Positions 1-7,778 of a stretch of DNA of 41,782 nt are shown here, one piece after another (positions within the stretch are counted from its first letter, which is position 1; the number at the start of each line of letters is the position of its first letter). A program made the position numbers and the translations under genes. The stretch is from Nitrospirae bacterium GWC2_57_13 (GTDB taxonomy: Bacteria; Nitrospirota; UBA9217). The notes under the pieces were generated by a model, which had not been told where the DNA came from, searched no databases, and worked only from the letters and a program-made list of their open reading frames with translations. The stretch covers positions 1-41,782 of the forward strand of contig MHDZ01000087.1 of NCBI GenBank assembly GCA_001805055.1. Direction: 5' to 3'.

Positions 1-806
1 TGACGAGCGGCTCGATCATCATCCTCGATCCCGTCAATATGAATGTGATCAAGGACGGCATCTCCAAGGGCGTCAAGAACTATATCGGCGGCAACTGCAC
101 GGTGTCGCTCATGCTGATGGCGCTGGGAGGGCTCTACGAGAAGGGGCTTGTCGAATGGATGAGCGCCATGACCTACCAGGCTGCCTCGGGTGCGGGCGCG
201 AACAACATGCGCGAGCTGATCAAGCAGATGGGCTCGGTCCACGGCCATGTCAAGACGCTCCTTGACGACCCGGCGAGCGCCATCCTGGACATCGACAAGA
301 AGGTCTCGGACCATATCCGGTCCGACGCTTATCCCAAGGAATTCTTCGGCGCGCCGCTGGCAGGGTCCCTCATCCCCTGGATCGACAAGCAGCTCGAGAG
401 CGGCCAGAGCAAGGAAGAGTGGAAGGGTCAGGCCGAGACGAACAAGATCCTTGGCCGCGAGAAGAACCCGATCCCCATAGACGGCACCTGCGTGCGCATC
501 GGCGCCATGCGCTGCCACAGCCAGGCGCTCACGATCAAGATGACCAAGGACGTTCCGCTCGATGAGATCACGGACATGATTGGCAACCACAACAAGTGGG
601 TGAAGGTCGTCCCGAACGTGCGCGAGATCACGGTAATGGAACTGACGCCTGCGGCCATTACCGGTACGCTGACCGTGCCGATCGGAAGACTGCGCAAGAT
701 GAACATGGGGCCAACATTCCTGAATGCCTTTACCTGCGGAGACCAGCTCCTCTGGGGCGCGGCGGAGCCGCTCAGACGCATGCTGAGAATTGTCGTCGAG
801 AAGTAA
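1..806 (+). CDS. asd: Aspartate-semialdehyde dehydrogenase, 5'-truncated by the window edge
   Basis: Reduces aspartyl phosphate to aspartate semialdehyde with NADPH, the branch point to lysine/diaminopimelate, threonine and methionine. The reading frame is open from base 3, and the visible 267 codons match the C-terminal three quarters of the E. coli-type enzyme (usual length near 370). The catalytic cysteine lies in GGNCTVSL, followed by [21 protein letters not shown], the substrate-binding Arg/His region RCHSQ, and the family C-terminus [16 protein letters not shown]. About 100 N-terminal residues, including the NADP-binding GxVGxxG loop, lie outside the window. A second asd of a different subfamily follows at 941. 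Family assignment is very secure. Confidence 0.96.
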   Translation, partial: TSGSIIILDPVNMNVIKDGISKGVKNYIGGNCTVSLMLMALGGLYEKGLVEWMSAMTYQAASGAGANNMRELIKQMGSVHGHVKTLLDDPASAILDIDKKVSDHIRSDAYPKEFFGAPLAGSLIPWIDKQLESGQSKEEWKGQAETNKILGREKNPIPIDGTCVRIGAMRCHSQALTIKMTKDVPLDEITDMIGNHNKWVKVVPNVREITVMELTPAAITGTLTVPIGRLRKMNMGPTFLNAFTCGDQLLWGAAEPLRRMLRIVVEK

Positions 807-827
807 AGGCGCAACACCCAAATACGT

Positions 828-915
828 GAACCGCGAGGGAGCCAAGACCGCGAAGGTTTAAGGATTTTAAACAGGAGTCATGTTTTCCTTTGCGTCCTTT
901 GCGCCATAGCGGTGA
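828..915. repeat. Imperfect dyad element with CGCAAAGG-like arms
   Basis: The asd-asd gap holds a left arm at 828-856 and a right arm at 887-915 that are imperfect reverse complements: CCGCGAGGGAGCCAAGACC on the left against CCTTTGCGTCCTTTGCGCC on the right. Related arms occur at 27478-27618 and 28204-28285. It looks like a non-coding extragenic palindromic repeat. It is seen directly; mobility is not shown. Confidence 0.55.
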
Positions 916-940
916 AAGTTTTTTCAGGTCTATAAAAAAA

Positions 941-1954
941 ATGCTTAAGAAAAAAAACAAATACGTCGTAGCCGTTGCAGGCGCCACCGGGATCGTCGGC
1001 AGGGAGCTGGTGGAGATCCTGGAGGAGCGTGATTTCCCGGTATCTGATCTGGTGCTGTTGGCATCAGAGCGTACTGAGGGCGAACGGCTCGATTTCCGGG
1101 GGAAAAAGTGGACGGTCAGGCGGCTTACTAAGGATTCCTTCAAAGGCGTGGACATCGCCCTGTTCTGCGCAGGCAGTGAGCGGAGCCTCGAATTCGCTCC
1201 GGCAGCGGCAGCCTCAGGCGCCGTGGTGATCGATAATTCCAGCGCCTTCCGCATGGACCCGAAGGTGCCCCTGGTCGTACCGGAAGTGAACGGTGATGCT
1301 GTTGAACAGCACAGTGGGATCATCGCCAATCCCAACTGTTCGACGATCGCCCTGGTCCTGGCGCTCAAGCCGATCCATGATGCGGCGAAGATCAAGCGCG
1401 TCGTGGTCACGACCTTTCAGTCCGTGTCCGGGACGGGCAAGAAGGCGATGGATGAACTGGCCGGCCAGACCGTGGCGCTGTTGAACTTCGCGGACGTGAA
1501 GACGGAGGTCTACCCGCACCAGATCGCCTTCAACTGTATTCCGCACATCGATTCCTTCCTGGAGAACGGATCTACAAAGGAAGAGATGAAGATGGCGAAC
1601 GAGACCAGGAAGATACTGGGAGACGATTCGATCGGCGTGACCGCCACGGCGGTGCGCGTGCCCGTGTTCCGCTGCCACGCTGAATCGGTCAATATTGAGA
1701 CGGAGAAAAAGCTTCCCGTGAACGAGGTCCGGGCGCTGCTTGCTGCTGCGCCGGGCGTCGTGGTCTTTGATGATCCGTCCAGGAACATCTATCCCCTGCA
1801 GATCGACATGACAGGGAAGGATGATATCTACGTGGGCAGGATACGGGAGGACGTGACGGTCTCGAACGGGATCAACCTGTGGCTGGTGTCGGACAATCTC
1901 CGCAAGGGAGCTGGCCTGAACGCCGTCCAGATCGCTGAACATCTGGTCCGGTAG
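941..1954 (+). CDS. asd: Aspartate-semialdehyde dehydrogenase, second subfamily
   Basis: Complete 337-residue Asd of the type common in Gram-positive and many anaerobic bacteria. Residues about 7-20 hold the NADP-binding loop (VAVAGATGIVGREL). The catalytic Cys is in IANPNCSTI, followed by TFQSVSGTGKKAM, and the substrate-binding region reads VRVPVFRCHAES. The start at 941 gives the usual distance to the nucleotide loop. An upstream GTG-type extension to 890 would read through the dyad element and was rejected. No strong ribosome-binding site is visible before 941. It lies 134 bp behind another asd of a different subfamily, an unusual tandem of non-orthologous isoenzymes. Confidence 0.95.
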   Translation: MLKKKNKYVVAVAGATGIVGRELVEILEERDFPVSDLVLLASERTEGERLDFRGKKWTVRRLTKDSFKGVDIALFCAGSERSLEFAPAAAASGAVVIDNSSAFRMDPKVPLVVPEVNGDAVEQHSGIIANPNCSTIALVLALKPIHDAAKIKRVVVTTFQSVSGTGKKAMDELAGQTVALLNFADVKTEVYPHQIAFNCIPHIDSFLENGSTKEEMKMANETRKILGDDSIGVTATAVRVPVFRCHAESVNIETEKKLPVNEVRALLAAAPGVVVFDDPSRNIYPLQIDMTGKDDIYVGRIREDVTVSNGINLWLVSDNLRKGAGLNAVQIAEHLVR

Positions 1955-1975
1955 CAGGGCGCAGCCATTTCAAGG

Positions 1976-2812
1976 ATGTATAAATTCATTTACAAGATAA
2001 TCGACCGCCTTGACCGGGGGCTCAGCCCGCGGGACAAGATGGTGATCGTCGCGATGATGCTCGTCATCTCCGTGCTCGGGATCGTGCTTGCTGTCCGCTA
2101 CTATGACTACATCCAGAAGAATCCGGACTTCTGCAGCAGTTGCCACTTGATGGAAGAGGCCCACAGGGCATGGAAGCTGAGCGGCCACAGTCATATTGTC
2201 TGCCAGGACTGCCATCAGCTCGGCCTGATAGAGCAGAACAGGCTGCTGGTGAAGTTCGTCTTCACTACGGACCGGAGAACACCTGAACCGCACGGTCTGG
2301 AAACGCCCTGGAAGCTCTGCACCAAGTGCCACTGGGACGAGGCTGCGCAGGGCTCGATCACGGTGAACAAGTCCATCGGGCATGCGCGGCATATTTTCAT
2401 GGAAAAGATGGCTTGTCTGGACTGTCACAGCCGGACCGTCCATGCCTTCCGGCCTGATGAGACGGCATGCATTCGCTGCCATGAGGGCTATAAGATCCAC
2501 GGGATAGGAAAGGAAGGGGCAACCTGTCTCGTATGCCATCCCTTTTCAGCCAATCAGGAAGGATTTATTCCGGACCGCGAGAAATGCCTCTCGTGCCACC
2601 GCAAATCAGCGCGGGCAGTCTTTTCAGAGAAGGCGCCGATGGCGCGACTGAACTGCTATGAGTGCCACACTCCCCATGATAAATGCGCAAAGCCCGGCAA
2701 TAAGGATTGCCTTCGCTGCCATACGCGGGAGGTACTATCCAGGAAGGCCGTGCATCAGAAGGAGGGGCGCTGCACCGGCTGTCATAAGGCCCATATCTGG
2801 ATCGGATCCTGA
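1976..2812 (+). CDS. Membrane-anchored decahaem c-type cytochrome (NapC/NrfH-like N-terminus)
   Basis: 278 residues with one N-terminal transmembrane helix (about 21-43) and ten CxxCH haem-binding motifs: CSSCH, CQDCH, CTKCH, CLDCH, CIRCH, CLVCH, CLSCH, CYECH, CLRCH and CTGCH. The anchor followed by CSSCH and many conserved histidines resembles NapC/NrfH quinol dehydrogenases extended with extra haems. It should sit on the periplasmic face of the inner membrane and carry electrons from quinol towards a reductase or outer-membrane conduit. No partner reductase is adjacent, so the terminal acceptor cannot be named. The start at 1976 directly precedes the anchor, and the gene lies 21 bp after asd. 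Confidence 0.9.
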   Translation: MYKFIYKIIDRLDRGLSPRDKMVIVAMMLVISVLGIVLAVRYYDYIQKNPDFCSSCHLMEEAHRAWKLSGHSHIVCQDCHQLGLIEQNRLLVKFVFTTDRRTPEPHGLETPWKLCTKCHWDEAAQGSITVNKSIGHARHIFMEKMACLDCHSRTVHAFRPDETACIRCHEGYKIHGIGKEGATCLVCHPFSANQEGFIPDREKCLSCHRKSARAVFSEKAPMARLNCYECHTPHDKCAKPGNKDCLRCHTREVLSRKAVHQKEGRCTGCHKAHIWIGS

Positions 2813-2836
2813 GCAGGGGAACGCCTTAGAACGGGA

Positions 2837-3076
2837 TCAGCTTCTTTTCTTCCGGCCGGAAAGCATGAGATCGTTGGGTTCGACGGAATAGATCCTGCAT
2901 AGCGAAAGGATCTTCTGCATGCTGGGGTTCGTCTCTTTGGCTGATTCAAGCCGCGAAATGTAGCCCTGCGTTATCCTTCCCCGTGGATCAGCGGAGAGCG
3001 TTGAAAGGCGCGCAACCTGGCTCATGGACATTTTGTTCTTTTCCCGCAATTGTTTGAGTTTTTTCGCTAGATTCAT
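2837..3076 (-). CDS. XRE-family transcriptional regulator
   Basis: 79-residue single-domain HTH protein of the Cro/C1 type: LAKKLKQLREKNKMSMSQVA, then a recognition helix region (ITQGYISRLES) and PSMQKILSLCRIYSVEPNDL. The start is placed at 3076 (MNLAKKL). A longer in-frame ORF to 3127 would overlap the gene's own promoter (TTGACA, 17-bp spacer, TATATA at 3086-3114). That promoter predicts transcription starting about 3 nt before the ATG, so the message is nearly leaderless, as for lambda cI. It is divergent from another small HTH gene at 3246 with a shared 169-bp intergenic region. Targets unknown. Confidence 0.85.
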   Translation of the reverse strand: MNLAKKLKQLREKNKMSMSQVARLSTLSADPRGRITQGYISRLESAKETNPSMQKILSLCRIYSVEPNDLMLSGRKKRS

Positions 3077-3085
3077 AATGAAAAC

Positions 3086-3114
3086 TATATACCCTTCTTT
3101 TAAGCATATGTCAA
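3086..3114 (-). promoter_or_regulatory. Sigma-70 promoter of the XRE gene
   Basis: On the minus strand, -35 TTGACA (3114-3109), a 17-bp spacer and -10 TATATA (3091-3086). Predicted start near 3079, only about 3 nt before the ATG at 3076. Confidence 0.7.
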
Positions 3115-3245
3115 CATAAAGTTGCAAAAAAAATATGGGGATTATCCTCCTCCTGTTAGTTTATGTGCTATACTTGATACTTATAATTATGGATTAACTC
3201 CATCTACGCAGATAGAAGCGCAGCTATGAAAAGGGAGGAAGTACC

Positions 3246-3452
3246 ATGAGCGACGCAAAGTCATCTTATCGAATTGATATTCTGGAGAAAAAAAGGCTGG
3301 AAAAGGGGCTGAGCTACACAGAGATAGCGCAGGATCTCGGCATGCACAAGGTGACGGTGTCGCGGACGCTGAAGGGCATCACGTTAAAGCCCAGGACCGT
3401 AAAACTGCTGGCTGATTATCTAGGAGTAGAGATGGGGCGGATCGTGCAGTAG
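3246..3452 (+). CDS. Small HTH DNA-binding protein
   Basis: 68 residues forming one helix-turn-helix domain. The core LSYTEIAQDLGMHKVTVSRT has the spacing of LacI/XRE-type recognition helices, and a second half (LKPRTVKLLADYLGVEM) completes a Cro-like fold. A strong ribosome-binding site (AGGGAGGA, about 7 nt before the ATG) fixes the start. It faces away from the XRE gene at 2837-3076, so the pair may cross-regulate through the AT-rich intergenic region. That is inference from arrangement only. A rho-independent terminator follows. Confidence 0.8.
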   Translation: MSDAKSSYRIDILEKKRLEKGLSYTEIAQDLGMHKVTVSRTLKGITLKPRTVKLLADYLGVEMGRIVQ

Positions 3453-3502
3453 CGTCAGGCAGCAGCGTCCGCTTGTCGGACGCAAAAAAAATGAGGCAGC
3501 AG

Positions 3503-3532
3503 AAGGGCAGGACTCAATGTTCTGCCCTTTTT
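3503..3532 (+). terminator. Rho-independent terminator after the small HTH gene
   Basis: Perfect 8-bp stem AAGGGCAG (3503-3510) and CTGCCCTT (3522-3529), 11-nt loop, followed by a run of Ts. A second hairpin at 3465-3483 (GCGTCCG/CGGACGC) precedes it but is followed by As, so it is not itself a forward terminator. Confidence 0.8.
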
Positions 3533-3608
3533 CTTTGCCCGGGACCAAGACCTGTGGTAACATTCCCTGCCGGTTTCTGAGTTCGGGCTTCGCTCTGCAG
3601 CGGATGAT

Positions 3609-3781
3609 CCTGAAAAAAGCATTTGGACGCGGATCAAGTCTGATAAAATCGGATCAAGGCTGATAAAAACATAAATTATCTCGGTAAAATCTTCGCCCTG
3701 ATGGTTTATCGTCTTTCAATAAAAAGTTCTGTTTTATCCGCGCTCATCCGCGAAAATCAGCGTCCAACTGCCGTTTTTAGG
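3609..3781. repeat. Inverted-repeat extragenic element, copy A (173 bp)
   Basis: Begins CCTGAAAAAAGCATTTGGACGC and ends with the imperfect reverse complement (GCGTCCAACTGCCGTTTTTAGG split here as GCGTCCAACTGCC then GTTTTTAGG). The interior has paired GCGGAT/ATCCGCG motifs. Copy B at 21689-22005 aligns along its whole length, including AAAATCTTC.CCCTGATGGT and ATCGTCTTTC.ATAA. No coding potential. It resembles a non-autonomous mobile or palindromic repeat and ends about 60 bp before the IMPase start. Confidence 0.8.
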
Positions 3782-3841
3782 ATGATACGCTGAGTCTGCA
3801 TCCATGTGAATGGCAGTAGATTAACAAAAGCAGGAGATTGC

Positions 3842-4615
3842 ATGAAGGATTTTATGGCAGCGGCTCGCGACGCTTCGATCAAGGCAGGCAGACTCCTGAA
3901 GGACAACCTGTCCGGCACCCGCGAGGTTTCGTACAAGGGGGAGATCAACCTGGTGACCGAGATGGACCGGCGTTCAGAGCAGGTGATCGTCGAGACCCTT
4001 CTCGCGGCCTTTCCCGACCACGGCATCATGGCGGAAGAGGATACGACGATCGAGAACGGCTCGGAATTTATCTGGATCATAGATCCCCTGGACGGCACGA
4101 CCAACTATACCCACGGCTATCCCTGCTTTTCCGTGTCGATCGCGCTGATGCGTTCTCAGGAGATCGTGCTGGGCGTTGTGTATGATCCGATGCGGGGCGA
4201 GCTGTTCAGCGCGGAAAAGGGCGCTGGCGCCTTCCTGAACGGGAAGGCGGTCAGGGTCTCACCCACGGACCGGCTGATAAGGAGCCTTCTTGCCACGGGA
4301 TTTCCCTATGACCGCGTTGTGAGCCGGGAAAACAATCTGAACCACTTCAATGCTCTGCTCATGGCGTCTCAGGAGGTGCGGCGGGACGGTTCTGCAGCGC
4401 TCGATCTGTGCTACGTGGCTTCAGGAAGGTTCGATGGCTTCTGGGAATTGAAGCTGAAGCCCTGGGACGTTGCAGCCGGGAGTCTCATCGTGCGTGAGGC
4501 CGGAGGCACCGTTTCGAATCTATCGGGCCGCGGGTTCAGCATCCATGACGCTGCGATCGTGTCCAGCAACGGAAAGATCCATGCTGCCATGCTGGAGCTC
4601 ATGAACGCTTCCTGA
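3842..4615 (+). CDS. suhB: Inositol monophosphatase family protein
   Basis: 257-residue Mg2+-dependent phosphatase of the IMPase/FBPase superfamily. The metal and phosphate motifs are complete: a Glu pair in MAEEDT, DPLDGTTNY (about residues 81-89), and WDVAAGSLIVREAGG near residue 213. Family members dephosphorylate myo-inositol-1-phosphate, and SuhB also acts in rRNA transcription. The precise substrate here cannot be told from sequence. Start 3842 follows AGGAG at good spacing; an upstream in-frame GTG at 3806 was rejected. It appears monocistronic and converges on the minus-strand gene ending at 4653. Confidence 0.88.
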   Translation: MKDFMAAARDASIKAGRLLKDNLSGTREVSYKGEINLVTEMDRRSEQVIVETLLAAFPDHGIMAEEDTTIENGSEFIWIIDPLDGTTNYTHGYPCFSVSIALMRSQEIVLGVVYDPMRGELFSAEKGAGAFLNGKAVRVSPTDRLIRSLLATGFPYDRVVSRENNLNHFNALLMASQEVRRDGSAALDLCYVASGRFDGFWELKLKPWDVAAGSLIVREAGGTVSNLSGRGFSIHDAAIVSSNGKIHAAMLELMNAS

Positions 4616-4652
4616 GCACGTTCAGCCCGGTGTCGGGTGCTGCCCGGGGCGA

Positions 4653-5498
4653 TCACTCGGCAATCCCTTCAGCGTTTTCTTCATCAGTGATCTCATAAAG
4701 TGTCTCTTCACCGAAGAGGGCTTCCTCGGGCTGTTCCCCCCTGCTCAGAAGCTCCTGGTGAAGATAGGGCCTGACCATGGTCGGCACCGAAGGATCGCCA
4801 AAGAGATTCCTGAGGTCTATGGTCCTGAGGTCAGGGAAAAAATCCACACAGCGGGCCAGCGGCGTGTGTGGGTTCCTTACGAGCGCCAGGCGCACGGTGT
4901 ACCGGCTCGACCAATTCGGGTGCCCGGCGATCTTTTGTATCGTGTCTGCGCGAGTGCTTTTTCGGCTGATGAGCTTATAGAGAAGGGCTTCAGTGAGGCG
5001 GGGGTTGGTCAGGCAGGCGGTGATGATGTCGCTGTCGTTCTCCTTCATCAGCGCCAGCAGTACGCCGCCGGAGACGGTCTTTGCCAGGGAACGTTTGAGG
5101 CCGAGGGCCACGGTCGGGATCTTCTCTGTCAGGACCGCTTCTATCTTATGACGGAAGACCATCGGGAGCAGCGGACTGCCTGCAAGCTCGGCCAGATCGA
5201 AGAGGCGCAGCCCCCGCGCGTTCGAGAGCGCTGCAATGAGAGGTGTCTTGGGATTCCGGGCAAGGGCAAGGCGAATGGGATAAATCTCGGACCATCGCTT
5301 GTCCCGGGCAAGCGCATCCAGGACGTCGCCGGGCAGGTTCTTTCTGCGCGCGATGATGAGCGCGTCCTGGTCGGTCAAACGGTTGTTGGCAAGCAGCGCT
5401 TTGATCACGGCAGGGGAAGGATCGTGCAGATATCGGCCGATCTCGTCCTCGTCCGCACCGGCAGCCTGCCGGATCCGATCTTCCTCCTCTTTCTGCAT
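4653..5498 (-). CDS. Hypothetical protein with HEAT/ARM-like helical repeats
   Basis: 281 residues, no signal peptide or membrane segment. It contains repeats of a helical unit with the consensus P-x-x-x-R-L-A-L-x-R-N-P-x-T-P-L (IRLALARNPKTPL near residue 80, VRLALVRNPHTPL near 215), plus related units such as ALLANNRLTDQDALIIARR. This is the look of a solenoid scaffold or protein-binding protein. The C-terminus is acidic (EITDEENAEGIAE). The start is set at the ATG 5498, because the longer TTG start (5534) falls on the -35 box of a good promoter. Function not recognised. Confidence 0.72.
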   Translation of the reverse strand: MQKEEEDRIRQAAGADEDEIGRYLHDPSPAVIKALLANNRLTDQDALIIARRKNLPGDVLDALARDKRWSEIYPIRLALARNPKTPLIAALSNARGLRLFDLAELAGSPLLPMVFRHKIEAVLTEKIPTVALGLKRSLAKTVSGGVLLALMKENDSDIITACLTNPRLTEALLYKLISRKSTRADTIQKIAGHPNWSSRYTVRLALVRNPHTPLARCVDFFPDLRTIDLRNLFGDPSVPTMVRPYLHQELLSRGEQPEEALFGEETLYEITDEENAEGIAE

Positions 5499-5505
5499 GG
5501 CATCC

Positions 5506-5534
5506 AGTATACCTGCTTTCGTCGCTATTGACAA
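5506..5534 (-). promoter_or_regulatory. Sigma-70 promoter giving a probably leaderless transcript
   Basis: Minus strand TTGTCA (5534-5529), 17-bp spacer, TATACT (5511-5506). The expected start base is 5499 or 5498, that is, at the ATG of the helical-repeat gene. Confidence 0.6.
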
Positions 5535-5772
5535 ATCCCAAAGTTTTATGTATTTTTATATTTACAAAATCAAAATTCTACTGGTTTTCTCGCCGCTTGG
5601 AGAGCCGTCTCGTTTCCCCGGCCTCAAGGGGATCGGATCCGGACGGGCCAGGTGGCGGAGATTGGGAATTTATTACAGCCTATTAAACACAGCCGGAAGC
5701 AACAAAATCGACACCTTGTGAGCAGACATTGATTCTCAACCGTTTGCTCATGAGGGGTGACGGGATCAAGGC

Positions 5773-6309
5773 ATGGACCGAACGCTTCTATTGAACGCAT
5801 CGTTTGAGCCTTTGAAGGTCATTTCCTGGCAGCGGGCGATCACATTGCTGACGCAGGGAAAGGTCGAAGTGATCGAGAGCTACGAGCGGGAGATCCGCGG
5901 CGTAACGATCACCTTCCGGCTTCCCTCTGTTCTGCGCCTGCTCAAGCTTGTCAAGATCAGACGGGCCAGCCCGGAAGTGCGGTTCTCCCGGGCCAACATC
6001 TATCAGCGGGATCAGTACACTTGTCAGTACTGCGGGGCCAGATATGCCGCTGAGGAGCTTACCTTTGATCATGTTATCCCCCTCGTCCAGGGCGGCGACA
6101 CATCCTGGGAGAACATCGTCACCGCCTGCCTTGCCTGCAACAACCGGAAAGGCGGGAGGACTCCCCGGCAGGCGGACCTGCGGCTGGTCCGAGCTCCCAT
6201 GAAACCGAAATGGATGCCTGTAGTGACCGTCACCATCGGGATCAAGAGCGCACCGCTGAGCTGGCGCGACTATCTGTACTGGAACATCGAGCTGGACAAG
6301 GACGGATGA
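5773..6309 (+). CDS. HNH endonuclease family protein
   Basis: 178 residues. An N-terminal domain (MDRTLLLNASFEPLKVISWQ) typical of this stand-alone family precedes an HNH nuclease core: CQYC (zinc Cys pair), FDHVIPLVQGG with the catalytic DH, ENIVTACLACNNRKGG with the second Cys pair and the Asn/Lys of the fold. Such proteins are widespread single genes in anaerobes and cyanobacteria with no established role. There is no neighbouring methylase or phage gene to suggest restriction or homing. The start has AAGG only a few bases upstream, so initiation strength is uncertain. Confidence 0.88.
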   Translation: MDRTLLLNASFEPLKVISWQRAITLLTQGKVEVIESYEREIRGVTITFRLPSVLRLLKLVKIRRASPEVRFSRANIYQRDQYTCQYCGARYAAEELTFDHVIPLVQGGDTSWENIVTACLACNNRKGGRTPRQADLRLVRAPMKPKWMPVVTVTIGIKSAPLSWRDYLYWNIELDKDG

Positions 6310-6406
6310 GTTTCCCGGTCCGGAGAGGCCTTTTTCTGTCCTCGCCGGCTTATCCCTTCAGAACGACCCCATCCCCACAGGCGCGCGCTGCGTCCCTCTT
6401 TTTTCC

Positions 6407-6435
6407 TTGTCAAAATAGCTGTTTGATGATATAGT
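6407..6435 (+). promoter_or_regulatory. Sigma-70 promoter of the outer-membrane protein gene
   Basis: TTGTCA (6407-6412), 17-bp spacer, TATAGT (6430-6435). Predicted start near 6442, about 50 nt before the ATG at 6494. Confidence 0.7.
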
Positions 6436-6493
6436 TGCCCGGATTTTGCGCCTGACGCGCACACATTCGTTCTGCAGGGAGGCTGTAATCCCC

Positions 6494-7132
6494 ATGAAAA
6501 AGATATCTCTGATACTTTGTGCAGTTTTTTTTACGGCCATGACCGCCGGCAGCGCAGCCGCATTTACCCAGAATGAGTTCACCACCGCCGAAAGTCTTGA
6601 AGCGGGCATGACCCAGACAGGGATACATTTTACCCTCGGCGAATTGTCCAATATGGACTACAAAAGCTATTATCCCGCTTTCCGGTATGGCATGGGTGCG
6701 TTCTTTGAAGTGGGGCTGAAGTTCGGTGCCACGAGCCTGGACATCGGATCTGAGGACAAGCTGGGAGCCCTGTTCGGCGTGGACATGAAATACCAGCTTA
6801 TCAAAGAGGACGACGGCATTCCCCTTGATATGGCCATAAGCCTCGGATTCGACAATACGCTCATCAGCGGCAGGAACGTGAGCGAAGTCACCTTTGCCAC
6901 CATCCTGAGCAAGGGATTTCCCCTGGCGGACCGCGGCTACAAGCTGACGCCCTACGGCGGGCTAGAGATGTCGTCCCTGAACGGGTCGTCCCCGTACGTG
7001 CCGCTGGACGACACGAATGTGTATATCTTCGGCGGTCTTGAGTGGAAGGTGAGTCAGAAGTTCATGATGGTCTTCGAGGTCAAGGCAGGCGAGGACACCC
7101 TGGGCGGCTTCGGCATCAAGTTCGAGTATTGA
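6494..7132 (+). CDS. Predicted outer-membrane beta-barrel protein
   Basis: 212 residues. A Sec signal peptide (MKKISLILCAVFFTAMTAG, cleavage likely after SAAA near residue 24) is followed by alternating polar/aromatic strands such as GAFFEVGLKFGATSLDIG and VYIFGGLEWKVSQKFMMVFEV. The last strand ends in Phe-Glu-Tyr (GFGIKFEY), an aromatic terminus typical of BAM-assembled barrels. The length suggests 8-10 strands. No specific porin family is recognised. Start 6494 follows AGGGAGG; the longer ORF from 6446 would bury the signal peptide. Confidence 0.75.
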   Translation: MKKISLILCAVFFTAMTAGSAAAFTQNEFTTAESLEAGMTQTGIHFTLGELSNMDYKSYYPAFRYGMGAFFEVGLKFGATSLDIGSEDKLGALFGVDMKYQLIKEDDGIPLDMAISLGFDNTLISGRNVSEVTFATILSKGFPLADRGYKLTPYGGLEMSSLNGSSPYVPLDDTNVYIFGGLEWKVSQKFMMVFEVKAGEDTLGGFGIKFEY

Positions 7133-7179
7133 TCGTTCCATTTCAGCACCAGCAGGCGGCCGGCAGGGTGTAACAGAGA

Positions 7180-7665
7180 ATGTCATTTCCCCCATCAGGC
7201 GACCTTCGTGATGCTCCGCTTCCGGAGCTGTTCGAGGGTCTGCATCGACAGCGGTTTACGGGCGTATTGTCCATCTCGGCCGGCGCCATCGAGAAATCCG
7301 TGTTCCTGAAGGACGGCGAGATCGTCTTTGCCCGGTCCACGGACGGCCAGGACCGGATCGGTGAGATCCTGATCAGGGACAAGAAACTCACCCGCGCTAA
7401 CCTGGAGACGGCTCTCCAACTCGTGCACCGGGCAGGAGGGTTCAAGAAGCTTGGGGCGGTTCTGGTCGAGAACGGTTTTGTGGTTCCGAAGGACCTTTTT
7501 ACAGGCCTCAAAACGCAGGTTAAGGAGATCATTTACAGCCTTTTTCTCCTGGAAGACGGCCGGTATCGCGTCGATCAGACGCTGCCCGTCGACATCATCC
7601 ACCTCCAGATAAATATCGAAGAGCTCATCCTCGAAATCATTCAGCGGATCAGGCAGGAAGCATAG
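7180..7665 (+). CDS. DUF4388 (PATAN-type) domain protein
   Basis: 161 residues. The N-terminal half (GDLRDAPLPELFEGLHRQRF, then TGVLSI and KSVFLKDGEIVFARS) is the DUF4388 signature found in response-regulator and gliding/polarity proteins of myxobacteria, cyanobacteria and related groups. The C-terminal half is helical (IGEILIRDKKLTRANLE, LGAVLVENGFV) like the PilB/GspE N-terminal module often fused to it. It probably acts as a cytoplasmic adaptor or scaffold in signalling. No receiver or GTPase partner is adjacent. Start chosen at 7180, the first ATG of the domain. Confidence 0.8.
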   Translation: MSFPPSGDLRDAPLPELFEGLHRQRFTGVLSISAGAIEKSVFLKDGEIVFARSTDGQDRIGEILIRDKKLTRANLETALQLVHRAGGFKKLGAVLVENGFVVPKDLFTGLKTQVKEIIYSLFLLEDGRYRVDQTLPVDIIHLQINIEELILEIIQRIRQEA

Positions 7666-7716
7666 GCCCGACAAGCCCTGTTCCGCTCCACTCCCGGGAA
7701 AAGGCCCCTTTTTTTC

Positions 7717-7745
7717 TTGTCCTGTGGCATAATTGCAGGTATAAT
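7717..7745 (+). promoter_or_regulatory. Sigma-70 promoter for the DUF3786-pyrF unit
   Basis: TTGTCC (7717-7722), 17-bp spacer, TATAAT (7740-7745). Predicted start near 7752. A weak hairpin with T-run (AAAAGG/CCTTTT followed by Ts near 7699-7715) just upstream may end the preceding transcript. Confidence 0.7.
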
Positions 7746-7778
7746 CCCGGCCCTAGAAAAACGGAAAGTGAGACGCCT

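Noticed and set aside
3465-3483. Hairpin GCGTCCG/CGGACGC as a terminator
   Set aside because: It is followed by an A-run, not a T-run, on the plus strand and has no T-run 3' on the minus strand.
5535-5772. Possible small gene between the helical-repeat and HNH genes
   Set aside because: Short frames only, no ribosome-binding site or recognisable pattern. The 238 bp hold an AT-rich stretch and nothing else that I can support.
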